From Entamoeba histolytica HM-1:IMSS (lineage: Eukaryota; Evosea; Mastigamoebida; Endamoebidae): a stretch of 14,278 nucleotides of DNA. The stretch lies in the NCBI RefSeq assembly GCF_000208925.1, contig NW_001915218.1, forward strand, positions 1 through 14,278. The letters are read 5' to 3'. The translations under genes were made by a program, and so were the position numbers. The notes beneath the pieces are model-generated. The model made no database searches. It saw only the letters and a list, made by a program, of their open reading frames with translations, and was not told the origin of the DNA. Position 1 is the stretch's first letter. Every line of letters starts with the position of its first letter. Below, piece after piece: positions 7,801 through 14,278 of this stretch.

Positions 7801-10470
7801 TCTCTTAAAACTACTGATACAATTGAATTTCAAACAACAGTTCCTAGTTGTTCAAATGGTAAGTATTATGGAAAAACAACATGTGTAGAATGTTCAAATA
7901 CTTGTTCAACATGTAATAATAAAACATTATGTACATCTTGTAAAGAAGGAATATTAACTTCTGATGGACAATGTACTACATCAAATAATTGTGAAACATT
8001 TACAAATTCATCATGTGTTAAATGTAAATCAAATTATTATCTTTTAGATAATACTTGTATAAAATGTCCAGAAGGATGTCAAGAATGTGTAAAACTTCAT
8101 TCAGGAATTAAATGTAGAATGTGTAGTAATTCTTCACTTATTTTAGTTAAAGGAACATGTGTTACATTACAACAAGCCCATTGTAAAAGTAAATTAAAAA
8201 ATTATCCATATTGTTATGAATGTGAAAGTGGATTTAAATTAAATAAAGATGGATCATGTGAATTAATTTCCATTAAAGATTGTAAATATATCTTTAGAGG
8301 TGAATGTATTAGATGTTTAAGTCAAAATTTATTACTTTCAGATTTAGGAGAAATGACTTGTGATGAAAAAACAACCGAAAGATGTTTAGTTGATTCACAA
8401 AGTGGTTGTTTAAAATGTGTTGATGGATTTTATCAGGATAATCAAAATAATTGTCAACCATGTGATGTTTCATGTCTTAGATGTGATGGAACATCAAAAA
8501 ATTGTAGTTCATGTAGTTTTGGATATTATTTTAATGATGAAGGAATATGTGAATATATTGGAGAATTAGCTCATCAATGTAAGAAATTTGTTCCAAATGG
8601 AAGAAGTTGTGCAGCTTGTAATGAAGGATATATTCTTCATGATGGTGGAACATGTGAAGAATGTAATGAAAAATGTGTTAGTTGTATTAAAAATAAAGAT
8701 ATATGTTTAGTTTGTAATGTTCAAAGAGGATGGTTTTATGATGAACAACAAGGTAATGAATTTGAAAGATGTCAACCAACTTCATCTTTACAACATTGTA
8801 AACAATTTGAACAAAAAGGATGTTCATTATGTGAAAATGGATATTATGTTAATGCAAAACATCGTTGTTCACCATGTAAAATTGATTCATGTTTTGAATG
8901 TACATCTAATCGATGTAATAAATGTAATGATCAATATGTTTTAAATCATCAAACTTGTATATATTGGAAAGACATTAAAAGATGTATTTCATATGACTCA
9001 TCAACCAAAAAATGTAATAAATGTCAATCTTTATATATACCAACAAATGATGGAGCAGAATGTGTTTTTAATACAATAAGTTTAATTTTAGTTATTGGAT
9101 TGCCATTATTTGGGATAGCAATTATTATTATTTTAACAATAATTATTATTTCATATATTTTATTTGCATTACATAAAAAGAAAAAATTAGAAGAAAGAAA
9201 AGCAAAAATCACTGAACAATATATTGACGTTTTAGAAAGTGAAGGAATTTATTTAAAACCTTTTGGTGGAAATAATTCTTTTGTTGTTAGTAGTACTGAT
9301 TGTTTAGAATTTTATGGAGAACTTGATGATGAAGTTCCTGTTGGTTTAGAAACAATTCAAACAATGTTTATTGGAAATAAAAGTGCTAAAATAATAAAAT
9401 GTCAATTTAGTTATAAATCAATTGATGAACGTGTAAGAGTTAGAGTTGAACCAGAACTTATTGATATTAAAAAAGGACATGCAGTACAATTTAGTATTTC
9501 AATTCTTCCATTTTGTTCATGTGAAATAGATGAAATTATTCTTTTTACTGCTGTTAATATAAAAACAAATAAAATTATTGAAATTCCTGTTCATATTATA
9601 TTTAAAACAGTTTTAAGTACAAAACTTGATTATAATGATTTACAAATAAAGAAACAAATTGGTAAAGGGTCATTTGGAATTGTTTATCTTGGAGAATTTA
9701 GAGGAAGTAAAGTTGCAATTAAACGAATGATTGAAAATGCCAGTGATACAAAACAATTAGAAGAATTTGAGAAAGAAGTAGCAATGTTAGATAAATTTAG
9801 AAATGATTATATTGTTCATTTTTATGGAGCAGTATTTATTCCTAATAAAATATGTATGGTAATGGAATTTGCAGAATATGGTTCTCTTGAAGATTTAATT
9901 AAAAAAAGAAGTAATAATCCTTTATCAATGGAACTTCGTATGAAAATTATGTTGGATGCTGCTAAAGGAATTGAATATCTTCATTCAAATGGAATATTAC
10001 ATCGTGATATTAAACCTGATAATATTTTGGTTGTATCTTTAGAAGAAAATATTAAAGTTAACGGTAAATTAACTGATTTTGGAAGTGCAAGAAATGTTAA
10101 TTTAATGCTAAGTAATATGACATTTACTAAAGGAATTGGTTCACCAACATATATGGCTCCAGAAATACTTAATAAAAAGAAATATGAAAAACCAGCAGAT
10201 ATTTATTCATTTTCAATCTCTTTATACCAAATAATTATTTACCATGACCCTTATAAAGGAATATGTGAATATCCATGGGATATTATTGATTTTATCCAAA
10301 AAGATAATTATCTTCCTTTCCCTGAAGAAGCAACTGAAGAGATGAATTTATTATTACAAAATACTTGGAATCATTCTCCTTTAAAACGAATTAGTATAAA
10401 AGAAGTTATCTGTTCGTTACAAAAAATCTTACAATCAATTCGTTCTAAAACAGAAAAAACAATTTATTAA
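4819..10470 (+). CDS. Transmembrane receptor-like protein kinase (TMK family, CxxC-rich ectodomain)
   Basis: This intact 1883-residue single-pass kinase probably senses extracellular or phagosomal ligands. Residues 1-17 are a signal peptide (MRSLLIFSVLLIQNVFA). Residues 18 to ~1415 are a Cys-rich ectodomain of furin-like CxxC...C.GYY repeats, broken by a Cys-free Asn/Tyr/Lys-rich hinge at 742-778. The membrane span is ~1420-1451, followed by a KKKK stop-transfer. Residues ~1453-1608 are a juxtamembrane region with beta-rich, MSP/Ig-like character. The kinase domain, ~1609-1875, has GKGSFG 1615-1620, VAIK Lys1635, likely alpha-C Glu1653, HRDIKPDN 1728-1735, DFG 1753-1755 and APE 1780-1782. All key residues are present, so it should be active; HRDIKPDN favours Ser/Thr, TKL-like specificity. 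Start choice: this ATG directly yields the signal peptide. TMKs form a large family in Entamoeba; the subfamily is not assigned. Confidence 0.95.
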   Translation: MRSLLIFSVLLIQNVFAVCEKNETIIRGSCGKCEDKFNFCSFCDENSCLSCNEGKYLNEGRCDLCPSYCTSCFYGFCSSCEDGFFPMGGNCISCLVNNCTKCLSNGACLECDLNHYLNNNSLCLSCEEESSSKYSRCYLNSKGELVGTQCGNGYYNNTNNECTLCDVNKQCKTCSPITGNCISCDSTKILIEGSCVEQSTVHCLTSKNSRCTQCDITSYLIQGVCYETIPCWWSNKITDNSQVETSDSYSIDPNTIMVNNLCFDKFSTHCLQVSTNTHSCTECANGYYLFGGLCLQCSSFYEHCIDCGEIQMNNFTHTVCTYCEEGYFSDVGCSPCSMINGCNKCENILRKGDMSTKICYECIDGYELIDGICKPLLNCVMATGSFCHVCRKNYLPQNGKCVPMKEVIPKCSSTLNGKCNSCEKNYYLTSTNECRLCNIKGCLTCSIDGTCTSCENGYWLDKRFCSTCDSIANCIECNTDGSGCLYCKEDYYVLNGSCVSCSSGITDHCKSCLQKGNTTTCTVCQDGYSLQDSTCLECKNLDPLCLTCSSSEPRCLSCTSTHFPMGKQCLECSTRLAHCLKCSSSEECTECERGYYLSNGECFPCSGMKGCQICSSGTVCTTCAEIYRPLKKGNEVICSFDGGVEHCRTFTTEGVCTECYYPYTLDTSSNVCLDCLSTIENCGECSTKTKQCTSCISNLYYLNNDKMCELCSVSVPHCKTCSSNGSCLSCISGYELESNNCKLKSTKESVKYYNNKYEYKRLNSSIKYVSSNNKKIVKCQPNCKECNNNECVKCDDYYYLDKTTTCVSCSSHCILCNNSNVCIKCDSKTYLSNGNCIDIPMLHYKKTESSTELCSKAIFSCSTCSIDQENVICNSCIKGYAFYSKEQRVCVYHQGLIDSDGTRILCPKGCNICDKNLRCLSTYSDNSFIQNGQIVKMTNSNECLIFDTDIGCTSCKSSITSNGICLPTTSQCKYQIVNSDGSTVCIKSNVVKQLSLKTTDTIEFQTTVPSCSNGKYYGKTTCVECSNTCSTCNNKTLCTSCKEGILTSDGQCTTSNNCETFTNSSCVKCKSNYYLLDNTCIKCPEGCQECVKLHSGIKCRMCSNSSLILVKGTCVTLQQAHCKSKLKNYPYCYECESGFKLNKDGSCELISIKDCKYIFRGECIRCLSQNLLLSDLGEMTCDEKTTERCLVDSQSGCLKCVDGFYQDNQNNCQPCDVSCLRCDGTSKNCSSCSFGYYFNDEGICEYIGELAHQCKKFVPNGRSCAACNEGYILHDGGTCEECNEKCVSCIKNKDICLVCNVQRGWFYDEQQGNEFERCQPTSSLQHCKQFEQKGCSLCENGYYVNAKHRCSPCKIDSCFECTSNRCNKCNDQYVLNHQTCIYWKDIKRCISYDSSTKKCNKCQSLYIPTNDGAECVFNTISLILVIGLPLFGIAIIIILTIIIISYILFALHKKKKLEERKAKITEQYIDVLESEGIYLKPFGGNNSFVVSSTDCLEFYGELDDEVPVGLETIQTMFIGNKSAKIIKCQFSYKSIDERVRVRVEPELIDIKKGHAVQFSISILPFCSCEIDEIILFTAVNIKTNKIIEIPVHIIFKTVLSTKLDYNDLQIKKQIGKGSFGIVYLGEFRGSKVAIKRMIENASDTKQLEEFEKEVAMLDKFRNDYIVHFYGAVFIPNKICMVMEFAEYGSLEDLIKKRSNNPLSMELRMKIMLDAAKGIEYLHSNGILHRDIKPDNILVVSLEENIKVNGKLTDFGSARNVNLMLSNMTFTKGIGSPTYMAPEILNKKKYEKPADIYSFSISLYQIIIYHDPYKGICEYPWDIIDFIQKDNYLPFPEEATEEMNLLLQNTWNHSPLKRISIKEVICSLQKILQSIRSKTEKTIY

Positions 10471-10473
10471 TTT
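10468..10473 (+). promoter_or_regulatory. Probable polyadenylation signal of the kinase gene
   Basis: TAATTT overlaps the TAA stop codon and is followed by a T-rich stretch (10481-10502). Entamoeba 3' ends are known to use a UA(A/U)UU-type signal followed by U-rich sequence, often within a few tens of bases of the stop. This gives a very short predicted 3' UTR. Confidence 0.45.
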
Positions 10474-11071
10474 ATAATATTGTTTTTATTTTAATAACTT
10501 TATAAGAAATTAAAAAAAATCTTTTTTTTATCTTCAGTTTTGTTCTATTTTTATATCTCACAATAATAATAAAACAATTTTACTAATATATTAAATTTGT
10601 TATATTTAAAAAAAAAAATAATGTAATGAAAAACATAATTTAATTCTATACTTTTTTTTTAATACTGAATTATATTCATAAATTTATTCAATATGATTAA
10701 ATTAAGTTTAACAAGTTATAATTTCATTATTTAATATTTCATGTATTTTTGAATTGTTTTACTCTAAAAATCAATAAAAAAATCTATAGATAAATATTAT
10801 ATGTAATTAAAGAAAATTTATAGTTAAAAAGAAAAATAATAAAATAATAAACTAAATTTAGAGAATATAAAACAAATGTAGTAATTTGATAGAATTTTGT
10901 TTTAAGAATCTTTAATATCTACTTTTTTTTATTTTTAGACTTTCCAAAAATAGATTTTCAAACAAAAAAATCTTAATAAATGTAAAAATAAAAAAAACAA
11001 AAAACAAAAAAAAAAAAAGAAGGAGAAAGAGAAAGAGAAGTAATTTGTAATTAAGAAAAAAAAAATGAAAA
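10474..11071. other. A/T-rich intergenic region between kinase and phosphatase
   Basis: About 600 bp with no open frame of note on either strand, several A and T homopolymers and no hairpin I would single out. It ends in a 35-base all-purine run (11006-11040: A-tract, then GAAGGAGAAAGAGAAAGAGAAG-type sequence) about 30 bp upstream of the GAAC motif of the next gene. It contains the 3' end of the kinase transcript and the promoter of the phosphatase, so the two genes are separate transcription units. Confidence 0.6.
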
Positions 11072-11107
11072 GAACTTAAAGATTGAAGTTATCAAATAGT
11101 TTATTCA
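11072..11107 (+). promoter_or_regulatory. Likely Entamoeba-type core promoter (GAAC element and initiator)
   Basis: GAACTT at 11072-11077 matches the GAAC core element known from E. histolytica promoters. TTTATTCA, directly before the ATG at 11108, resembles the initiator AAAAATTCA. The spacing of about 30 nt and a very short 5' UTR are usual in this genus. An upstream ATG at 11065 stops after four codons and is not the start. No clear TATA-type GTATTTAAA is seen. Confidence 0.45.
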
Positions 11108-13414
11108 ATGAAACAAATACCGACGTGTTTGCTTCGGATAGAAGAACAAAGTTTAGGAGAAGAACAGTCTATGAAACGATTATCAGAATTAGCAGACATA
11201 CGAGAAAAAGCAATAAAACAAGGGATATTTAATTCAGTTAAATCATTTAAAGAAATGGATACCAATGAGTTAATGTATTCAACAATAGATTTTCTTATTG
11301 GGACAATCTTTAGTAAAATAAATAATAAATCACAAGAAAGTAATTACTTATCATCTTATCATTTTGATTTATTTCTTAAATTAATGGTTAAAATGAAATT
11401 ATGTGTAAAAGAAACATATCGTTCTACTTTATATGGTACTATAGAAGTTGGTAATTATCCTAAAGTACCTAATAGATCACAAACAAAAGGAATATTAGTT
11501 GATATTCAAGACAGAACATTTTGGATAGCAAGATTAAAAGATTTAATACATTCAGCATTATTACAATTACAAACATATATACTTCAATGTAATACTTTAG
11601 GACATTCAATAGATTTTTCATTAAATACATATTCTTTAAATTTTTTTGAATTAAAATCAGTATTTATTGGAATTGATATTCAATTATTATTTCATGATTT
11701 ATCAGAACCATTTAATGAATCAAATGATATTACTAATTCTCCTTCAAGTAAATCTACAAGAAATGAAAAATCTCTTTCACCACCATTAAGAATAACTCGA
11801 TGTAAAACAATGCCAAAATGTTATTCTTCACGTACATCATTAATAGAAATGACTACAAAAAAATCAGTAGTAATTCCACGAGCAAATGAGAAAGAATTAG
11901 TAATAGTTAATGTTAAAGGAGTAAAAATAATATATAGAAATGATGTTCCAAGTAATATACAAAATATAGAAAGAGAAGGGAATATCATTATTACATCATT
12001 TAAATTTTGTTTTATTGATGATTCAGATGGAAAATATAATATTTTTGTTCCAATGACAAAAATTGCAGATTTTAAAAAAGTGAATAACAATAAATCAGAA
12101 CATCGTAGAATTCTTGAATTTAATACAAAAGACAATATTTATGTTAAATTCTCATTTCTTAAAAATCGTGAAGAAAGAAAAAGTATTTTCACTGCATTAA
12201 ATAGTTTAGTATTTGTACCACCAACTTCTTTAGAAATATTTAAATTAATTGAATCTATTCCAATAAAACCAATAAGTTATTATAATGTTTTAGATGAATT
12301 TATTCGTCTTGGATTAAATAAATCAAATTCAAATTGGAGAGTATCAAGAATTAATGATGATTATGCTTTTTGTCCAACTTATCCAAGAGAAATTATTGTT
12401 CCTAAAGAAGCAAGTGATGAATTATTATTAGAAGATGGTTCATTTAGAAGTAGACAAAGAATTCCAGTTATTACATATGTATCTTCTAAAGGATCTTCTA
12501 TTGCAAGATGTTCACAACCATTATGTGGATTAACTGGAAGAAAATGTCAAGCTGATATTGAACTTCTTAAAATGATTACACATGGAGGACCATCACATAA
12601 ACTTCGTATTCTTGATTCTAGACCAAAAGCAAATGCTGTTGCTAATATTGCTATGGGTGGTGGTTATGAAACTGAAGAAGATTATCCATTTGCAACAATA
12701 GAATTTGAAAGTATTGATAATATTCATGTTGTAAGAGAAGGTTGGCAAAAATTATGTTGGTATTGTATGCAATTACCAGAACATTATAAAACAAGTCAAA
12801 TTATTAATTGTAATGAAATTCAACAATGGTGGAAAATTATGTTAGCTATCTTTGCTTCTTCTATTAAAATGTGTAGATATTTAGAAGCTGGAGAAAGTGT
12901 ATTAGTTCATTGTACTGATGGATGGGATAGAACAAGTCAATGTTGTTCATTATGTGAAATAATGTTAGATCCTTTTTTCAGAACAATTGATGGATTTATT
13001 ATTCTTATTGAAAAAGATTGGAAATCATTTGGACATAAATTTATGACACGTGCAGGAGTTGGTGTTCATTGTCCACATAGTCAATATTCTCCAGTTTTTC
13101 ATCAATTTATTGAATGTGTATTTATATTATTACAACAATATCCTACATCATTTCAATATAATGAAGATTTTCTTATCGAAATAGATGATGCAGTATTTTG
13201 TCATAATTATGGGACATTTCTGTTCGATACAGATTGTGAAAGAGAAAAGTATCACGTAAATGAAAGGACACCATCTTTATGGTCTATGATTATTGAAAAT
13301 AGAGAATTATTTACTAATCATCAATATATTCTATCTGATAATAAATTACATTTAAATGGAATTCCAAAATTTGTGTTATGGGAAAAATATTATTTTTGTA
13401 ACAGAAAACTTTAA
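11108..13414 (+). CDS. Myotubularin-type phosphoinositide 3-phosphatase with PH-GRAM domain
   Basis: The 768-residue protein probably removes the 3-phosphate from PI3P and PI(3,5)P2 on endosomal or phagosomal membranes. Residues 1-~198 are an N-terminal region I do not recognise, and ~199-250 is a Ser/Pro-rich linker. Residues ~259-370 form a PH-GRAM lipid-binding domain. The catalytic domain is ~385-760. Family motifs are present in order: RCSQPLCG, a LDSRPKANAVAN block, a NIHVVREGW block, then HCTDGWDRT at 601-609 with Cys602, Asp607 and Arg608, and SPVFHQFIECV, ending with VLWEKYY. The CX5R site is complete (Thr for the usual Ser at C+1), so this is an active-type member, not a pseudophosphatase. 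Length is near the upper range for myotubularins. Entamoeba has an expanded myotubularin set. The start is supported by the GAAC/initiator just upstream. Confidence 0.93.
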   Translation: MKQIPTCLLRIEEQSLGEEQSMKRLSELADIREKAIKQGIFNSVKSFKEMDTNELMYSTIDFLIGTIFSKINNKSQESNYLSSYHFDLFLKLMVKMKLCVKETYRSTLYGTIEVGNYPKVPNRSQTKGILVDIQDRTFWIARLKDLIHSALLQLQTYILQCNTLGHSIDFSLNTYSLNFFELKSVFIGIDIQLLFHDLSEPFNESNDITNSPSSKSTRNEKSLSPPLRITRCKTMPKCYSSRTSLIEMTTKKSVVIPRANEKELVIVNVKGVKIIYRNDVPSNIQNIEREGNIIITSFKFCFIDDSDGKYNIFVPMTKIADFKKVNNNKSEHRRILEFNTKDNIYVKFSFLKNREERKSIFTALNSLVFVPPTSLEIFKLIESIPIKPISYYNVLDEFIRLGLNKSNSNWRVSRINDDYAFCPTYPREIIVPKEASDELLLEDGSFRSRQRIPVITYVSSKGSSIARCSQPLCGLTGRKCQADIELLKMITHGGPSHKLRILDSRPKANAVANIAMGGGYETEEDYPFATIEFESIDNIHVVREGWQKLCWYCMQLPEHYKTSQIINCNEIQQWWKIMLAIFASSIKMCRYLEAGESVLVHCTDGWDRTSQCCSLCEIMLDPFFRTIDGFIILIEKDWKSFGHKFMTRAGVGVHCPHSQYSPVFHQFIECVFILLQQYPTSFQYNEDFLIEIDDAVFCHNYGTFLFDTDCEREKYHVNERTPSLWSMIIENRELFTNHQYILSDNKLHLNGIPKFVLWEKYYFCNRKL

Positions 13415-13506
13415 ATTCATTTTTATTTTATTTTAATCTCTATTAATCATTATATTATAAACCTTCTTTTAATTTCTTTTATAAAATAAGAAATAAATTA
13501 AATGAA
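13415..13506. terminator. Shared convergent 3' region
   Basis: Only 92 bp separates the stop codons of two convergent genes. TAATTT at 13470-13475 with following T-rich sequence could end the plus-strand transcript. AAATTA at 13495-13500 reads TAATTT on the minus strand and could end the opposing one. The transcripts therefore probably overlap or abut here. Confidence 0.4.
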
Positions 13507-14175
13507 TTAAATAAATGATGATGAAATTACACTATTTACTTGTTGAGCTTCATAGAATGAATGAATAATATCTAATGAAAATTCAATTTCTTCATTACCA
13601 TTAAAAAATGATTTAATATTATCATAGAATATACATCCTTCATTAATTATTTCTTTTTTATTCCATTCTTTAGATAAGATAATATGTTCTAATATTCTTC
13701 TTTCTGGCATAAAGTTTTTTTCTGGTTTCTTTTTAACACATTCTTCAAAAGAAAATCCAAAGAAATATTTAAGAATATCAAGGATTTGATTATCAATAAT
13801 AATAAAAATCATATTTCTTTTATATCTTGTTTGTTCTTTCATTCCTTTAAGAATATTACTTTGTTCAATTTCTTCTTCAATTTTATTTCTAGAAATTAGA
13901 AGAATATTTTGATAGAATACTTCTTCTATTTTTAATTTTTGATAGATTCCTTCTTTTATTATTCTTTTCATCTTTATAGTACATCCAAGATAATATAATA
14001 TCATCATAAGAAATCCTTCATTTCCATAATCATTCCTATTGGCATTTGCTCTATTTTCTCTCTTTCTTTTTCTTGTTTCTTCTAAATTAAATGCTTTTCT
14101 TTTTCTTCCTCTTTTCTTTTTTTCTTCTGTTAAAAGGTTAAGAAGTGTCACTTTATATGTTGAATTATTCTCCAT
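13507..14175 (-). CDS. Conserved-looking basic protein with AT-hook-like/NLS N-terminus, function unknown
   Basis: I do not recognise the family of this 222-residue protein. The N-terminus has two basic clusters: KKKRGRKRK (19-27), with an RGRK core similar to the AT-hook RGRP, and RKRKREN (35-41). These suggest nuclear location and possibly contact with A/T-rich DNA. The rest (about 50-210) is predicted mostly helical, with alternating Ile/Leu/Phe and Lys/Glu and no signal peptide or membrane span. Codon use matches the neighbouring genes and the frame is unbroken, so it is likely a real gene. The start is the first ATG after an in-frame stop upstream. It runs convergent to the phosphatase with 92 bp between them. 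Alternatives are a transcription or chromatin factor, or a ribosome-biogenesis protein; neither is shown. Confidence 0.8.
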   Translation of the reverse strand: MENNSTYKVTLLNLLTEEKKKRGRKRKAFNLEETRKRKRENRANANRNDYGNEGFLMMILYYLGCTIKMKRIIKEGIYQKLKIEEVFYQNILLISRNKIEEEIEQSNILKGMKEQTRYKRNMIFIIIDNQILDILKYFFGFSFEECVKKKPEKNFMPERRILEHIILSKEWNKKEIINEGCIFYDNIKSFFNGNEEIEFSLDIIHSFYEAQQVNSVISSSFI

Positions 14176-14278
14176 TACAATAACTATGAAATTTAAGTTT
14201 CCTCAAGCATTTATAATTCAACAGAAACATAAAGTAAATCAACATTAAAACAGTCTTTCATTAATACAAAAATAAAAA
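14176..14278 (-). promoter_or_regulatory. Upstream region of the minus-strand gene
   Basis: These 103 bp to the window edge hold the 5' flank of the minus-strand gene. On the minus strand there is a TATA-like TTATAAAT about 35 nt before the ATG (plus 14209-14216) and a GAAACTT (plus about 14194-14200) that loosely resembles the GAAC element. No clear initiator is seen. Confidence 0.3.

Noticed and set aside
8717..8944. Plus-strand frame inside the kinase ectodomain
   Set aside because: Alternative frame of the Cys-rich repeats; the main frame is unbroken and fully explains the region.
4819..10470. Two separate genes (Cys-rich surface protein plus kinase) or an intron
   Set aside because: One continuous frame runs from signal peptide through the membrane span to the kinase; no in-frame break or GTTTGTT...TAG intron is needed.
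11821..12135. Minus-strand frame within the phosphatase gene
   Set aside because: Antisense to the linker and PH-GRAM coding region, with no protein-like features of its own.
14039..14248. Plus-strand 69-codon frame over the minus-strand gene start
   Set aside because: Composition (Phe/Leu runs) is the complement of the Lys/Arg-rich N-terminus of the minus-strand protein.

Overview
The window looks like Entamoeba nuclear DNA (E. histolytica or a close relative such as E. dispar, E. nuttalli or E. moshkovskii; I cannot separate these by eye). The grounds are: about three-quarters A+T; intronless genes rich in A/T-ending codons; a huge CxxC-repeat transmembrane kinase of the Entamoeba TMK type; a myotubularin phosphatase; and an R4-clade LINE with a reverse transcriptase followed by a restriction-like endonuclease.

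Layout. 1-2829 is the 3' part of a decayed LINE, broken by several frameshifts and stops, with recognisable RT and endonuclease motifs. About 27 bp after its last stop codon sits a separate ~640-bp SINE-like element (2852-3492). A 21-22 bp direct repeat flanks it and a run of 22 T ends it. 3514-3592 carries two perfect hairpins and is probably the displaced LINE 3' end. 3593-4818 is very A/T-rich and holds only weak coding remnants on both strands. 4819-10470 is an intact 1883-residue receptor-like kinase: signal peptide, ~1400-residue Cys-rich ectodomain, one membrane span, juxtamembrane beta-type region and an apparently active kinase domain. 11108-13414 is an intact, apparently active myotubularin with a PH-GRAM domain. 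13507-14175, convergent with it, encodes a 222-residue basic protein with an AT-hook-like/NLS N-terminus and no recognised function.

Most interesting is the small element at 2852-3492. Its first 93 bases hold two perfect interleaved inverted repeats (10 and 9 bp), an arrangement with the strand order of an HDV-like ribozyme, and its first base is the first base of the insertion. The same bases carry A-box- and B-box-like RNA polymerase III motifs. The body has no TTTT on the + strand over about 619 bp although AAAA runs occur about nine times, and it ends in 22 T. Together these suggest a Pol III-transcribed SINE with a structured 5' head. Both readings are inferences that copy alignment could test.

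The kinase and the phosphatase both belong to signalling at membranes (surface sensing and phosphoinositide turnover), but each has its own intergenic region and nothing shows that they are co-regulated. The repeats are decayed LINE sequence plus a younger nested insertion upstream of the kinase gene.
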